Source of the DNA: Aphanomyces cochlioides
Taxonomy: Eukaryota; Oomycota; Saprolegniomycetes; Saprolegniales; Verrucalvaceae
Assembly: GCA_019828595.1 (NCBI GenBank)
Contig: JAHQRK010000011.1
Location: forward strand, 1,364,001 to 1,428,000
Direction: 5' to 3'
Length of the DNA: 64,000 bases
Shown here: in pieces, positions 10,201 to 20,349 of the stretch
Numbering within the stretch: the stretch's first letter is position 1
How the letters are laid out: the number at the start of each line of letters is the position of its first letter
Position numbers and translations under genes: made by a program
The notes under the pieces: generated by a model
The model's input: the letters and a program-made list of their open reading frames with translations, nothing else
Database searches by the model: none
What the model was told of the DNA's origin: nothing

Positions 10201-11569
10201 GACGAATTAAGTGCTGGGAGCTTACTTTCGTCGTACAGTTAGTGCACTGTGCCATAAGAGGCTCTCTTAAAAGTACCCCCTCAGAGCGACGCGGTTTGTC
10301 GTAGGCAGTCTTTGGAACTTCAAGTGGTTCATATTGAACACTGGCCGCTTCGCAAGTTTTGCAAGGAACATCCGAGAGATCCAAAGACAACGAGTTCGAT
10401 ATAATGCTCGCTGAATACTTCAATATCATCGACTCATACTGGGGGTTTGTTTTCATTCGATACTCAAACTCAGAAGTTGAACGTGGAGCACCATATACCC
10501 ATGCAATCAGATGCAAATGAAGAGTTCCTCTTCCTTGTGTCTCAACCATTCCAAAGTATGCTTTGATATGACCGAAAAGTCCTCCTGATTTCTTTGGTCT
10601 GCCCGTCGACTTGTCAAAGCCAAACACAACATTGAAGAACTCTTCTATGCTTCGATCAAATAGAGTTGCAGATGCCATGTTATCGTCCATTGCAAGTTGT
10701 TGCATTTTAGCCTTGTCAGGCATGTGTTTGAGGTACTGGACATCAAAGAGAGAGTCGACTTTGATTCCTCCTGCCAAATATGCCAACGTGATGGTACCAT
10801 CGACATTTGGGGTGATGGTTATAAAGAGACTCGGTTGGCCGAATCGATCAGCAGTTCCGAATGCTTCTCTTCTACGCATGCGCCGTTCTGCATTGCTACC
10901 CCATACAAATAATGAGGAACTGCATTCAACAGAACGAAGGAGATTTTCCACTGCTTTGTTAACGAACTTATTCTTCGGAATACGACCGAATCGTCGTGCA
11001 TCTTGATTTTCCAAGCCTTTTCGCATATCTTCTCGTGAGATCTTTGCCACGGGTGTATGCATTGATGGCCGTGCCTTTGTGGAAAAATTTGAATTAATAA
11101 ATCCATGATCAAGACCAAAACGATCAAAAGACACCATAACAAAATATCTATCTTGTGCAAAACGTCTTGAGCTGAGAGAGCAATACAGTTGACAGCAGCT
11201 CAACTTTGAGACCGCGACTCGCCGTCCGGGTTCATTTGTGTAGCCACGGCCAAATGGAAACAAGTGAGGGAACATTTTTGCATCAATACCAGCTTCAAAG
11301 TAGTTCGATATTTTGTTTGAGGTGTGGACATTGAATTCAGGGATGTTCGGGCTAGAACCAGGAGTTCGATTGCAAATCTTGCTTCCGAGTGAATCCAGCA
11401 CCTTTTCTTCATGCACAGATGTCATATCTGAAGTTGTTTGAGTAAAGAGGACGCTTCGCTCAACGTAAGCACATTCATGCTCACTAGTTCCTTCATCAGG
11501 ATCCCCCGAAAACCCATTTACGGCTGCTTGTTCATTGTCGACAGCAACTCCTTTTTCATCCATATCCAC
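7226..11569 (-). pseudogene. Helentron Rep/helicase, main block
   Basis: A 1447-codon open frame. The Rep domain carries the HUH motif as GRGTLHLHLIAW (about residue 350) and a downstream tyrosine region (YYGCKYTTKDQQ, about residue 685), matching rolling-circle replication initiators that nick and join DNA through a catalytic Tyr. The C-terminal quarter is a PIF1-type SF1 helicase: Walker A LHGEGGTGKS, Walker B LLLVDEMSKMN and motif III ALAGDFFQMPPV. The frame stops inside the helicase at 7226 (DILNSRI then TAG). A TATATA tract there looks expanded by one TA, and the helicase continues in the next frame from 7214. The element is therefore probably not autonomous as sequenced. Confidence 0.85.
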
Positions 11570-12246
11570 TGCCTCATCGATAATTCGAACAAATCATCTG
11601 TGTTCATCGAGTTAATATCGTCGGAGTCAATGTCACTTTGACAGTCTTCGCAGTTTTCATCAATTTCCTCACAAGAGATAGATATGGCTTCGACTTCGTC
11701 AAAGTCATGATCTAAACTGTCCTCACTGACCGCTGGTTCTTGGGGAAATAAGTGGTGTCGAGGAATCTCATTTATCCATGGTTTTGAAAGTGTTTCTTCA
11801 CAATCAAGACAAACATTAAAGGAAACGTCTCTTGGGCTATCAATGTTATTGATCTTGCTCGAATAAACCATTCCTTTTCGTGAAAGTAGCAAGTCCATAA
11901 AAACTGGATGCACATCTTTACAATCATAGAATGCAATCAAATCATAGTTAAGGTCAGGTTCTGGATTTCTCAAACGAGCGGCCATAGATTGAAGAATGTC
12001 CTTGTCTTGTGTTGTATATACATGAATATTTGTTGTGAACACCGTGCGACCACAAACACAGCAAACACGTTGATCCATACCAGTCGGACCTAAGGCAAAT
12101 CCCAAATGACTGAGAACCCTCGTTTTCATCTCTTCACTGCATGGTAAAAGATATCCTGACTCATCCAGAGCTTTACATTCGCCCTCCGTTAAAGTAATGA
12201 TACCGGTAGGATTGTCTTCGAGTTTCAAGTCGTGCACCCCTGGCAT
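11518..12246 (-). pseudogene. Helentron zinc-cluster segment preceding Rep
   Basis: This frame holds two Cys-rich knuckles (VCCVCGRTVF near residue 62 and CLDCEETL near residue 148), followed by a very acidic stretch (EIDENCEDCQSDIDSDD). Such zinc clusters precede the Rep domain in Helentrons. Its 3' end overlaps the next frame, whose acidic start continues the same composition, so the frames are best read as one protein split by a 1-base change around 11570-11600. As it stands, translation would stop before Rep. Confidence 0.65.
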
Positions 12247-13102
12247 CGGGCGTCTCCGAGTGCTTCAACGCCTTGTATTGCGCATTTCTGTACTGAAGTC
12301 GCCGCTTTTTCATTGCGTAAGATACACTCTTTCTTCTTGCAATGTCGTATTGCATTTGTTTATCCAGTCTTTGTTGTCGATCTTCATTTGATTCAATTTG
12401 ACGGATAACAGACCTCTGTAACTTTTCAACATCCAACCGGTTTCTTCGATGTACAGAAGATTCGTTTGCTCTTCTTGCATCTATTTGCGCTTTGAGCTTG
12501 TCTCGCCGAAATCTACGTGTGACTAACGTCTCCATTGCTCTCTGGGCATTTTTGTGAGCTTTCAAACGTTGCAGACGCTTTGTGTGTGCTGCTGAATCTT
12601 CCATTCTTCTGAGTCGAGCCTTTCTCAATTTTTCCACTTCAAGACGTTGTAGATAAGCTTCGGGAGTTTCCATTCTTTTTGACATTGCAGTCCTTAATTT
12701 CTGTGCGTCGAGTCTTTTTTGACGAGTTTCTGCATCTTCTATGCTTCTCAGTTTAGCTCGCCTCAACCTCTGAACTTCGCGCCGTTTTGTATAACCTTCG
12801 ACCGGCTCTGTGCTTTTTGTCTCAATATCTCTCGACTTCTGTGCGTCGAGTCTCTTCTTGCGAGCTTCTGGGTGCTCAGTACTTCTCAGCTGGACCTTTC
12901 TCAATCGTTGTTCATCAAGGCGAATGTTCCTGTCTTCAATTGATTCTGATTCCATAAGGAGAAGCCATTGAGTAGCCTTCCTCAGCCGTTCACGCTCTTT
13001 TAGTTGATTAATATGTTTATTTTTAGTTTCTTGATAGCTGTTTTGGTGCAGCATTGATATAGATATACTTCCAGAAAGTGTGCTTGCGCTTGGTTGATTT
13101 AC
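12173..13102 (-). pseudogene. Helentron N-terminal region: STPR-like array of 23-residue basic repeats
   Basis: From an ATG at 13054, or from an exon start at 13102 after an 88-bp GT-AG intron (13190-13103), the protein contains at least nine consecutive units of exactly 23 residues. Typical starts are RSTEHPEARKKRLDAQKSRD, KSTEPVEGYTKRREVQ, RSIEDAETRQKRLDAQKLR and RQIESNEDRQQRLDKQ. The period, the conserved Glu at position 4 and the Arg/Lys-Leu pairs match the score-and-three peptide repeat (STPR) known as a DNA-binding module. The frame ends at 12173 but similarity to the following frame (start 12246) suggests a frameshift in the overlap. Upstream at 13400-13191 the minus strand encodes three degenerate KDxEPIK repeats that may be a leader exon with a poly-A slippage. 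Confidence 0.75.
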
Positions 13103-13400
13103 CTAGACAAATCCATATATTAGTGTTTGTTGCTGGTATGTGCTAGAAGTATACAGAATGGAAAATATGCATAAATAGTTGATTTCTTACTTCAATCGCA
13201 ACCGATTGGTCGATTTTTTGTCTTTTTTATGGGATTCTGTTGTTTCCTCAAAGTCTTTTTTTATTTTGTTGGAATCTTTGATTGGCTCTATGTCCTTTTT
13301 ATTTTCATTAAACTCTTGAATGGCTCCAAGTCATTTTTTGATTTATCGGATTGTTTGATTGGCTCCATGTCTTTTTCTGAATACGGGTCTAAAAGTAGAT

Positions 13401-13784
13401 ATTTATATCCTGCTAAAATATATATTTGTTCTTACCCATGATAAAATATATTTTTTTATCCACAATTGGACTGTTAAAATTAATATTTGCAAGAATCGGC
13501 GATGACGGCTCACAGTTGCTGGTAGAATCGACACCAAAACACCTCCACAGGCGCAGGCACACAAAGAACCAAAGGGCACAAAAACCAAAGGGCACAAGTA
13601 GCAGAGCAGCACAGCGTAGAGCAGAATAAACCTCACAAACTCGACTTCTGTACGACAGCTCTGTAAGCTCGATTATCACCCTTCAATGAATGTAAAGACA
13701 CTGGTGTTAGATTATTGCTTTAAACAACCTATCACAACCTCCAGTGCAATCACAAACAGTGAATTTAACGAGAACGCTCTAGTC
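13401..13784. other. Spacer between Helentron leader and repeat copy B
   Basis: Short ORFs only. The interval may include the Helentron's own 5' end and promoter. Nothing specific was recognised. Confidence 0.35.
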
Positions 13785-14136
13785 TACTAGTCGCGTGTGG
13801 AAAATCACGAGTTTCCACCGGCCGGACGCACCAGCAGCTTGCGGGTGCACCAAAAACCAAATGAGATCAGATGGCTGTGCTGACTCCTGCTCAAAAAATA
13901 TAGCAATTTTAAAAACTAGTTCAATAGTTATTTAGTCCGACTATTACTTCGATAAAGTAAATTAAATAGAATAGTAAACTTTTATCGATTGAGTTAACCA
14001 TTTAATCTTGACAACACTTGATAAAGTAAATTTTGAATTTAATTAAGCGAATGGGACAGACAAGATGACAACAGGGCAACTTCCCGACAAGCACCACCCA
14101 AATCTTCACCCTGACGCAGTCATGAGACTGCGAATT
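13785..14136 (+). repeat. 352-bp dispersed direct repeat, copy B
   Basis: Same length and orientation as 1871-2222, with 5 substitutions by eye and the same terminal stem-loops. Its right end lies only 15 bp upstream of the ATG of the PRKCSH-like gene at 14152, so the insertion sits in that gene's 5' leader or promoter. Confidence 0.9.
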
Positions 14137-14151
14137 CGACAGTAAAGCTCC

Positions 14152-14610
14152 ATGGAGAATTGGGCTCGCCATCGAAGAGGACAAGGACACCAAGGATTTC
14201 ATCGACAAGATGACGAAGACGATGAAAAGAGACGACGGCGCTTCGACGTAGCTCGACACGGATGGAAAATCATTGTTCTCCTCGTGATTGGAACGATCCT
14301 TGTCGTTTTTCGACCCCAAATTCAGGCAAGAGGCAAGGCGACGAATGTGCTGAGAGCGGAGGGGGTGTTAGTTTGCGGCATTGCAAAACGCATCTCTGTG
14401 GCTCCAAGTCAAATGAACGATGATTTTTGCGACTGTATGGAAGATGGCTTGGATGAACCACTGACTAGCGCGTGTTCGCACGTCCTGCCTCCATTGACGT
14501 TTTCGTGCCGCGATAGGAACTCAACTAAAGTTGTATTAGCGACGATGGTCCGCGACGGCGTGTGTGATTGCGGCGACTGCAGTGACGAACAAGACGAGAC
14601 GACGATATAA
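14152..14610 (+). CDS. Single-pass membrane protein with glucosidase II beta (PRKCSH)-like cysteine module
   Basis: The 152-residue ORF starts with a basic/acidic cytosolic segment, then one hydrophobic span (about residues 43-59, IIVLLVIGTILVVF), giving a predicted type II topology. The luminal part contains two LDL-receptor-A-like motifs typical of the N-terminus of glucosidase II beta subunits: MNDDFCDCMEDGLDEP and VRDGVCDCGDCSDEQDE. In that family the motifs bind calcium and the subunit retains the catalytic alpha chain in the ER. Here the protein ends right after the second module, with no coiled coil or MRH domain, so it is either a short paralogue or the true 3' exons are missing. It converges on the GNAT gene with a 15-bp gap. 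Confidence 0.65.
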   Translation: MENWARHRRGQGHQGFHRQDDEDDEKRRRRFDVARHGWKIIVLLVIGTILVVFRPQIQARGKATNVLRAEGVLVCGIAKRISVAPSQMNDDFCDCMEDGLDEPLTSACSHVLPPLTFSCRDRNSTKVVLATMVRDGVCDCGDCSDEQDETTI

Positions 14611-14625
14611 GCCGACATTGGTAAA

Positions 14626-15216
14626 TCATCCATAGCGAAGTACCATTTTGATGTGAGATGGGGTGTTATCCACCACAGCAAACGGCTCACCCATCGGAGT
14701 GAATCCACACTTGATAAATGTCTTCCATGCCGGGTGAGTTGGATCATTTGGTACATGACCGACGATCGCATAAACCTGGCGTCCTTCTGTAACCATTTTC
14801 ATCTTCACGTCCTGTGGCAATTGTAAAGATAATAGGCAGTGTTTGTACGCACTTGAATGATATTCGTGAGCGTATACGAGCCGTATGTGCGATTACGTCG
14901 GCTTTCAATGACGCCCAACTTGTCGACAAGAACGATTTCAACACCATTGTCGTGGGTGAAGATCCATCGTGCGGCAGCCACTGGAGCATCACCCACTACA
15001 TGGAGAATTTAGTCTATATTGTCAAGATATAGATTTACCAAACGTAAGGACATGATGACATGCTGTGACGTCCAAATTGTCAAAGAGACCAACGGTCGTC
15101 CTTCCAAAGTTTCGTTCACGGAGCAATCGTGCCAAACTCCAGTTGCCTTTGTAAGGGCTGTCGTGGACGTCCACGCGGAACGACAGAAAGCTCAATTGGT
15201 TGATCGGTCGTTGATT
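14626..15216 (-). CDS. GNAT-family N-acetyltransferase (N-terminal exons unresolved)
   Basis: Three 3' exons join cleanly: 15216-15039, 14995-14853 and 14811-14626, separated by introns of 43 bp (15038-14996) and 41 bp (14852-14812), both GT-AG and phase-consistent. The product contains a GNAT core: GDAPVAAARWIF (beta strand leading to the acetyl-CoA site), LGVIESRRNRTYGSYT (motif A, the R/Q-x-x-G-x-G/A pyrophosphate loop in degenerate form), AIVGHVPNDPTHPAWKTFIKCGF and a C-terminal strand ending HIKMVLRYG. Such enzymes transfer acetyl from acetyl-CoA to small amines or proteins; the substrate is unknown. Upstream (15217-15522) all three frames carry short plausible segments but an in-frame TAG at 15217-15219 requires another intron, so the start is open. 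Confidence 0.65.
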
Positions 15217-15650
15217 CTACATTTGTCCATGAACAATGTACCGTCCACGAATGACCGAGGTACTTTGAGGAGTTGGAGCACTTTGCATTTGCCAATATGG
15301 CCACAAATCGAGCATTTGACTCCCTACAAGCAGTCGACATGATTTCCCAATTGCTTGAACAACATCTACATCTTCGTGATGGTGGTTGCACACTTTGCAG
15401 AGGCTCATTGTCGTCCAGCTCGACCTTCGTCGGATGCAAATCTGCGATAGTCTTCTTTTGTGTGCCCACCCCCTCTGTGTCAGCAGATCTCCCATATTGG
15501 AGGAATCGGGGAGGGGGGTCAAAACATTTTAATGAAATTTTTATGAAAATATATGGGATTTTACAAATATTTTTTTATATTTGATTTTCTCGATATAAGG
15601 ACTCTAGTTTCGAAATACTCATTTGTAGAACATTTGATATCAACGGTCAA

Positions 15651-17212
15651 CTATGACGTGGCACTACGACAAGCGCGCTTGGGATTGCGGCGCCAGAGTT
15701 CTTTGGTCTGCGCGGTGCCTCGCTTCTTGCTTGAAGGTACCAAGGAAACCAAGACGTTCTCTTTGCCAGGTGACGTTTCCACGGCTTTTGATGGAGGAAC
15801 CACGGCTGCAATGGTTTCGTCGTCGCTCCCGACGTACTCTTCCTCTTGAAGAGCGCAGAGGATTTGGAGAAACGACGGACGGACTTGAGGATCGTGCGCC
15901 CAGCAAGCCTTCATGAGCTTAGCCAAGTATGCTGGACAAGATCGAGGGATAGCTGGACGCAGCTCGTTCTTGAGGATTCGCTGCGCGGCTTGGATTTGAG
16001 GCATTCCTTCGTATGGACACTTGCCAGTCAGACACTCCCACATGACGATTCCAAACGAGAAAACGTCGGCCTTCTCCGTGTACTTTTCATTCCCGAGGAC
16101 TTCAGGCCTACAAAAGCTCAAGCTCGAGCGGATCCGTGAAGGGCCTACGCCATCCATTGCATCGTGCCGCAACTTCCTGTCATCGTCTGCACGTACGCCT
16201 TGACCCGCGAGAGCCCAAAGTCTGAAATCTTGACGCTGTAGTCGCGATCCACGAGCAAGTTGGGGCTCTTCAAGTCGCGATGTAAGATCGGCGGTTCAAA
16301 GTTGTGGAGGTAGCTCATGCCTTTGGCAGTGTGGAGGATAAAGCTACGATAGCAAAGTTCAGGGAATGGTGACAACAAAGCGCATGCCGGACGCGCATGG
16401 CGACGTGTAAGAAGCGGTGCTTCCGGAGGACATCCCAGAGCGATCCTCGAGGCACGAGCTCAACTACCAAGCAGCGGTTAGGCGGCTCCATGCATGCTCC
16501 CAAGAGCTGGCAAATGTTTGGATGACTACAACCACGTCATTCTTCAACAGAGAGAGAGATGGAGTTACCGCAGCACGCTCATGATCTTGACTTCGGATTT
16601 GAACTCTTCCAGGATATCTCTCTTGAGCTCCTGGCAGATGAGGAGCTTCACAGCGACGGGGCGATTGCGCCAAGTCCCTTTATGAACTCGTCCAAACGCT
16701 CCCTGGCCGATCACAGCTCCAAGCGTCACGTCGGCAAAGTTGATGCGGAGAGAGAGGGGAAGAGGTTGGCTTACTTCTACTTCTTGTTGCGCGCGGGTCG
16801 TCTTGACGGAGCTTTCAGTCGAGTCAAAGTCGCCAGGCTGGACGAGCACTCGACGAGCTCGTCTGTCGAGGCGGATTGTCGCCATGTCTTCAGTGATCTC
16901 GACAGCTTTCTCGCTTTCAACTTTGGGCTCCGCCGAGTTCATCGACTGCGTTTTGGGAGGACGGCTTGCAGCGGCAGCGGTGGTGGCGACGTTCGTCGGA
17001 TTCATGTGTGGTGGTCGAATTGGAGAAGTCAACGAGCCAACGAGTGGGGCCATCGTCGTGGAAGAAAGAATGAAAATGCGCATAGGCCAAGGCTTCAACA
17101 AACACTGTGCGTTCGTGGAAACCTTCCTCATATCCATGCTCATTTCCATCTGGCAGCCCACATGGCCGGAGAAAGAATGCGCACTGGTACGAAAAGAAAA
17201 CTCATACTCCAT
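15651..17212 (-). CDS. TKL-type (Raf/DRK-like) protein kinase, four or more exons
   Basis: Exons: 17212-16569, 16525-16388, 16343-16149 and 16107-15651. Introns are 43, 44 and 41 bp and all are phase 2; the second begins GC instead of GT (16387-16344). The catalytic domain is complete: glycine loop IGQGAFGRVHKG, ATP-binding Lys in VAVKLL, HRDLKSPN catalytic loop, DFGLSR, GTMQWMAPEV activation-segment end and DVFSFGIVMWE. HRDLKSPN and GTMQWMAPEV are typical of tyrosine-kinase-like Ser/Thr kinases abundant in oomycetes. The N-terminal 170 residues are low in complexity with no recognised domain, and the first ATG used (17212) is the first in frame; further 5' exons may lie up to 17507. The tail of about 75 residues is Ser-rich and basic. 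Confidence 0.8.
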
Positions 17213-17534
17213 GGCTTCCGCCGCCTCACGTCCATCAAGGGCTGCTTGGTAACCTCCGACGCTATGAGGGTTCTTCGGTAGGAACCAAGCCGACGATGAC
17301 TGACTTGACTCCCGAAGTCTTGGCGTCAACTTGGGTCATTCTAGGAGCTGTGGAGAAATTCAAGTCGGTTTGATCAACTGAGCAGTGTGAGATTCCACAG
17401 AGGTGGAGCGACGAGCGTTGGCTCCACGTGTCCTCATGCGATCTTGCTATGTGTGTCTCAATGAGCATCCTCGTTGAGTCAAGACAGCAAAAGCGGCGGA
17501 CGGTCAATTTGAATATTTCTCCATTAATACGTGT

Positions 17535-19666
17535 TTACTTGGAAGCGGAACGAGTTGCTCGCTTCGGGTTTGTGCGCGTGGGTTCTTCGATCGTGATGAC
17601 TTTTCGTTTTCTGCTGGCGGAAACCGCGTCGTCTTTCTTTTGTGCCGCCTTCTTGTCCTCCTTTGCCTTGGTGGCCTTCTCCACGACTGGCTCCTTTTCA
17701 GCTGCGGCTTTCTTGGCAGCGGCAGCAGACTTCTTTGTGGCAGGCTCGGCCTTCTTGGCCGCAGTTTCTGTCTTCTTCGCAGCAGCTTCCACCTTCTTTG
17801 ATTCCTTCTTAGTCTCTGCTTTCTTTGTTTCCTTCTTAGCAGGAGCTTCAGCTTTCTTGGAAGGAGCTTCAGCCTTCTTAATTTCCTTCTTGGCCGGAGC
17901 TTCAGCCTTCTTTGTCTCCTTGGCCGGAGCCTCTGCCTTCTTTGTTTCCTTCTTAGCAGGAGCTGCAGCCTTCTTAGCAGGAGCTGCAGGTTTCTTAGCA
18001 GGAGCTGCAGGTTTCTTCGTAGGGGCTGCTGCCTTCTTGGATCCCTTCTTTGGTGGTGGGACTTCGACAACTTCGTCCTCCTCCTCTTCTTCTTCTTCCT
18101 CCTCTTCTTCGTCCTCCTCTTCTTCATCCTCCTCCTCTTCGTCGTCATCTTCTTCGTCCTCCTCCTCCTCATCGTCCTCCATTTGAATATCCTCAAGCTT
18201 GAGATTGCCCATGACGAAGTCGTATTCTGTGGTTTCACCAGGGCGATGGGACGATCCTTGGCACTTGAACGTCAGGTACGACGAGTGCTTGGCACTATTG
18301 TTAGGATTCGTGCTGTACAGGGCCTGTTCAAGCTTTTCGTCCGACTTGAACCAAGTCGGGAGGTCAAATCGCGACTTGGATTGCGTCGGCGCTTGCGTAG
18401 ACGTGGGCAACGATCCGTCGGTCAAGGCTTTGAGGAAAGCACGGGCACCGAGAAGCACATCGGGTTCACCGCCTTTGCGCACGAGCTGCTTCTTGGCAGC
18501 GTACTTCTTCAAAAAATCCTCGTTCGATTTGTATGTCGGGACGGCCGTCACCTGCATGACGCTCCACATGTCGCCTCGAGACAAAACGGAGTCGACAGCT
18601 TCGACGGGTTCCATCGTGTACTCTTCAGCGAGGCCGTACTTGACAAGCACGCTCGATGGATCAATCAATTCAATCGGAAGAGCTGGTGTGTCGACGATGG
18701 CAATGAATTGGCCGAGTTGCGCTTCCACATTGGTTCGCGTCGAGCGGGCTAGAAGAATACAATCAGAGTCATGAGACTAGAGTAGTCATCGTACGCTTGG
18801 AGGAAACGGGGGAAAGCATCTTGCGCTTGAGAGAGTTGAAGAGCGTACTCTTGCCGACGTTGGGGTAGCCGACAAAGGCGACGGTGGACTTGGCACCGCC
18901 TTTAGCTTTGGCATAGTCTTCAAGGACTTGGGCCAAAGTGTCGACGCAACCATTGTCGCGCAAGGTTTCCAGCTCTTGAACGCGAGCCTGCAAGGCAGCG
19001 CTCGTAACAGACGAGACGGACTTCGTCTTGCGGGTGACGTCTTTGACCGTCTTGTTGGCCGCTCGCACAGCTACGGTAGGATGGAAGCGACGGAGATATG
19101 TGACCCACTACACAAAGGGATGAGGACCACAGAATAAAGCACCAGACAACCTTTTCAGCCGCATCGACAGAGATCAAGTCAACCTTGTTGAGAACAAGCA
19201 GGACATCCTTCTTGCCATGAGCAATAAGACCGTCTTCAAGCGACAGCGATCGGCTTCCTTGTGGGTCGCGGGCATCCAGGACAACAACGACCAAGTCCGA
19301 TTTGACAATCGCTGCTTTGAGTTCTGCCTTTGCCTGTTCTTTGATCGAGAGTGGGGTAAGCGTTGGAACTTGCGCAAGAGAGTCAATGACAAGTTTATCT
19401 TGCTTCTTCTTCTCCGCCTTCTCGAGGCGTCGTTGTTCCTTGAGCTTGGCTTGATGTTCCTTTTCCGCCAAGCGCGCTTGTTCTTCCTGGAGCAACAATT
19501 CTTCCTTGAACGGCCAATTGTTGGGAATACCGGGTGTTTTCTTCTTCTTGCCAGCGCCGAGACGTTCCTTCTTGCGCTCTTTACGCTTGTGCTCGCGCAC
19601 TTTGCGCAGGATCTTGTACTTCTTGTGCAATGTCAAGCGCTTCGACTTGGTCTTCTTCTTCACCAT
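17535..19666 (-). CDS. Nucleostemin/GNL3-type circularly permuted GTPase with acidic and Lys-Ala-rich tail
   Basis: Exons 19666-19151, 19107-18795 and 18748-17535 join through 43- and 46-bp introns to 680 residues. The N-terminus (MVKKKTKSKRLTLHKKYKIL) is the basic GNL3 domain used for nucleolar targeting. GTPase motifs occur in permuted order: G4 LNKVDL, then G1 VGYPNVGKST, then G3 VDTPA. This order defines the YlqF/YawG family that acts in large ribosomal subunit maturation. After the G domain comes an unusual tail: an almost pure Asp/Glu block of about 45 residues, then about 150 residues of Lys/Ala/Pro/Glu repeats (KKAEAPAKKE), resembling linker-histone-like or nucleolar proteins, ending in a basic KRATRSASK. 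It is divergent from TRM112 with a 109-bp shared promoter. Confidence 0.88.
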
Positions 19667-19775
19667 GGCGACTCCGATTCCAATTTGAAGCCAACCAGTT
19701 TTTCCAATTTGAAATTGGACCAATCGTTTCATTTCATTCTTTGATTGGTAGGACGCCGCATCGATCTTGGACAAG
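19667..19775. promoter_or_regulatory. Bidirectional promoter between GNL3-like gene and TRM112
   Basis: The two ATGs are 109 bp apart on opposite strands. The interval contains several CCAAT-type words (CCAATTTGAAG, GACCAATCG, GATTGG). Both products act in translation-machinery assembly, so shared control is plausible; this is inferred from position only. Confidence 0.5.
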
Positions 19776-20347
19776 ATGCGTCTCCTCACGCACAACATGC
19801 TCATCTGCAACGTCAAAGCGTGCGTAGCGACGGCGCGTCAGCAAGCGAATAGCCAGCCGCTCAATTACCCGCTCAAAGTACGTCGTTTTGCCGTTGGAAC
19901 GGTCTTTTCACGCCTTGTCGTTGTGTAGATTCAAGTTGAGAATGAAAATGGCATCGACATTTCGGAAACCAACTACAGCAAAGACTTTATGCTCCACATT
20001 CTCAAGTCCATCGACTGGGCGGGCTTGTGCCAAACCGTGCTGCAGGTACGCGGCGCGAGCTTCGTTATCCAAGTCTGACCGATTTGATTGCTCTAGTTGA
20101 ACCATCCCGAACTCCCACCATTGCCAGAAACACTCCCATCCAATGTCGACGACCACGACGAGCTACTCCAAGCTGTCCATCATGTTATCTTTGATGTACG
20201 TCGTGCCAACCTTGTGCAACTGACTGACGGGATTCTATGGTGTAGACAACGATCATTGAAGGCGAGCTTGTGTGCAATAACTGCGGCCGGAGCTATCCGA
20301 TCAGCAACGGCATTCCCAACATGCTCTTAGAAGAAGATGAAATGTAA
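19776..20347 (+). CDS. TRM112: TRM112-like methyltransferase activator, four exons
   Basis: Exons 19776-19877, 19929-20045, 20097-20195 and 20246-20347 are all phase 0 and give 139 residues, the usual size for the family. The start [16 protein letters not shown] and the segment QPLNYPLK match TRM112 proteins, and the C-terminal exon completes the zinc-ribbon-like fold ([21 protein letters not shown]). TRM112 is the obligate partner of several methyltransferases that modify tRNA, 18S rRNA and release factor eRF1. The three introns are 50-51 bp each with GTACG donors and TAG acceptors. It ends 2 bp before the stop of the convergent RNase H gene, so the 3' ends must overlap. Confidence 0.92.
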
Positions 20348-20349
20348 AG

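Larger units (their letters stand above)
5229..13400 (-). mobile_element. Helentron (Helitron2-type) element with STPR-like repeats, Rep, helicase and ULP1 protease
   Basis: On the minus strand the blocks run in order: a possible leader exon (about 13400-13191), a basic 23-residue repeat region (13102-12173), a zinc-cluster N-terminal region (12246-11518), HUH Rep plus the front half of a PIF1-type helicase (11569-7226), the rest of the helicase (7214 onward) and a ULP1-type cysteine protease (to 5229). A C-terminal protease of this kind is a hallmark reported for some Helentron/Helitron2 elements. The reading frame changes near 12.2 kb, 11.55 kb and 7.22 kb, and one in-frame TGA occurs at 5475-5477. 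The termini are not proven; the span given is the coding extent only. Confidence 0.8.

Noticed and set aside
1871..14136. Two 352-bp direct repeats as LTRs of a retrotransposon
   Set aside because: The interior lacks gag, reverse transcriptase and integrase, and the repeats do not begin and end with TG...CA; they carry terminal stem-loops instead.
16559..17281. 240-codon plus-strand ORF opposite the TKL kinase N-terminus
   Set aside because: The opposite frame carries the kinase glycine loop and ATP-binding Lys with matching splice phases.
14626..17507. GNAT and TKL kinase as one gene
   Set aside because: The kinase frame ends at a clean stop at 15651 after a complete domain, and the GNAT exons follow in a separate chain with an AT-rich gap at 15523-15650.
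17428..18186. Plus-strand ORF rich in Phe, Ala and Ser opposite the GNL3-like tail
   Set aside because: It is the antisense shadow of GAA/AAG/GCC codon runs encoding the Glu and Lys/Ala tail; the minus-strand frame is supported by GTPase motifs and splice phases.
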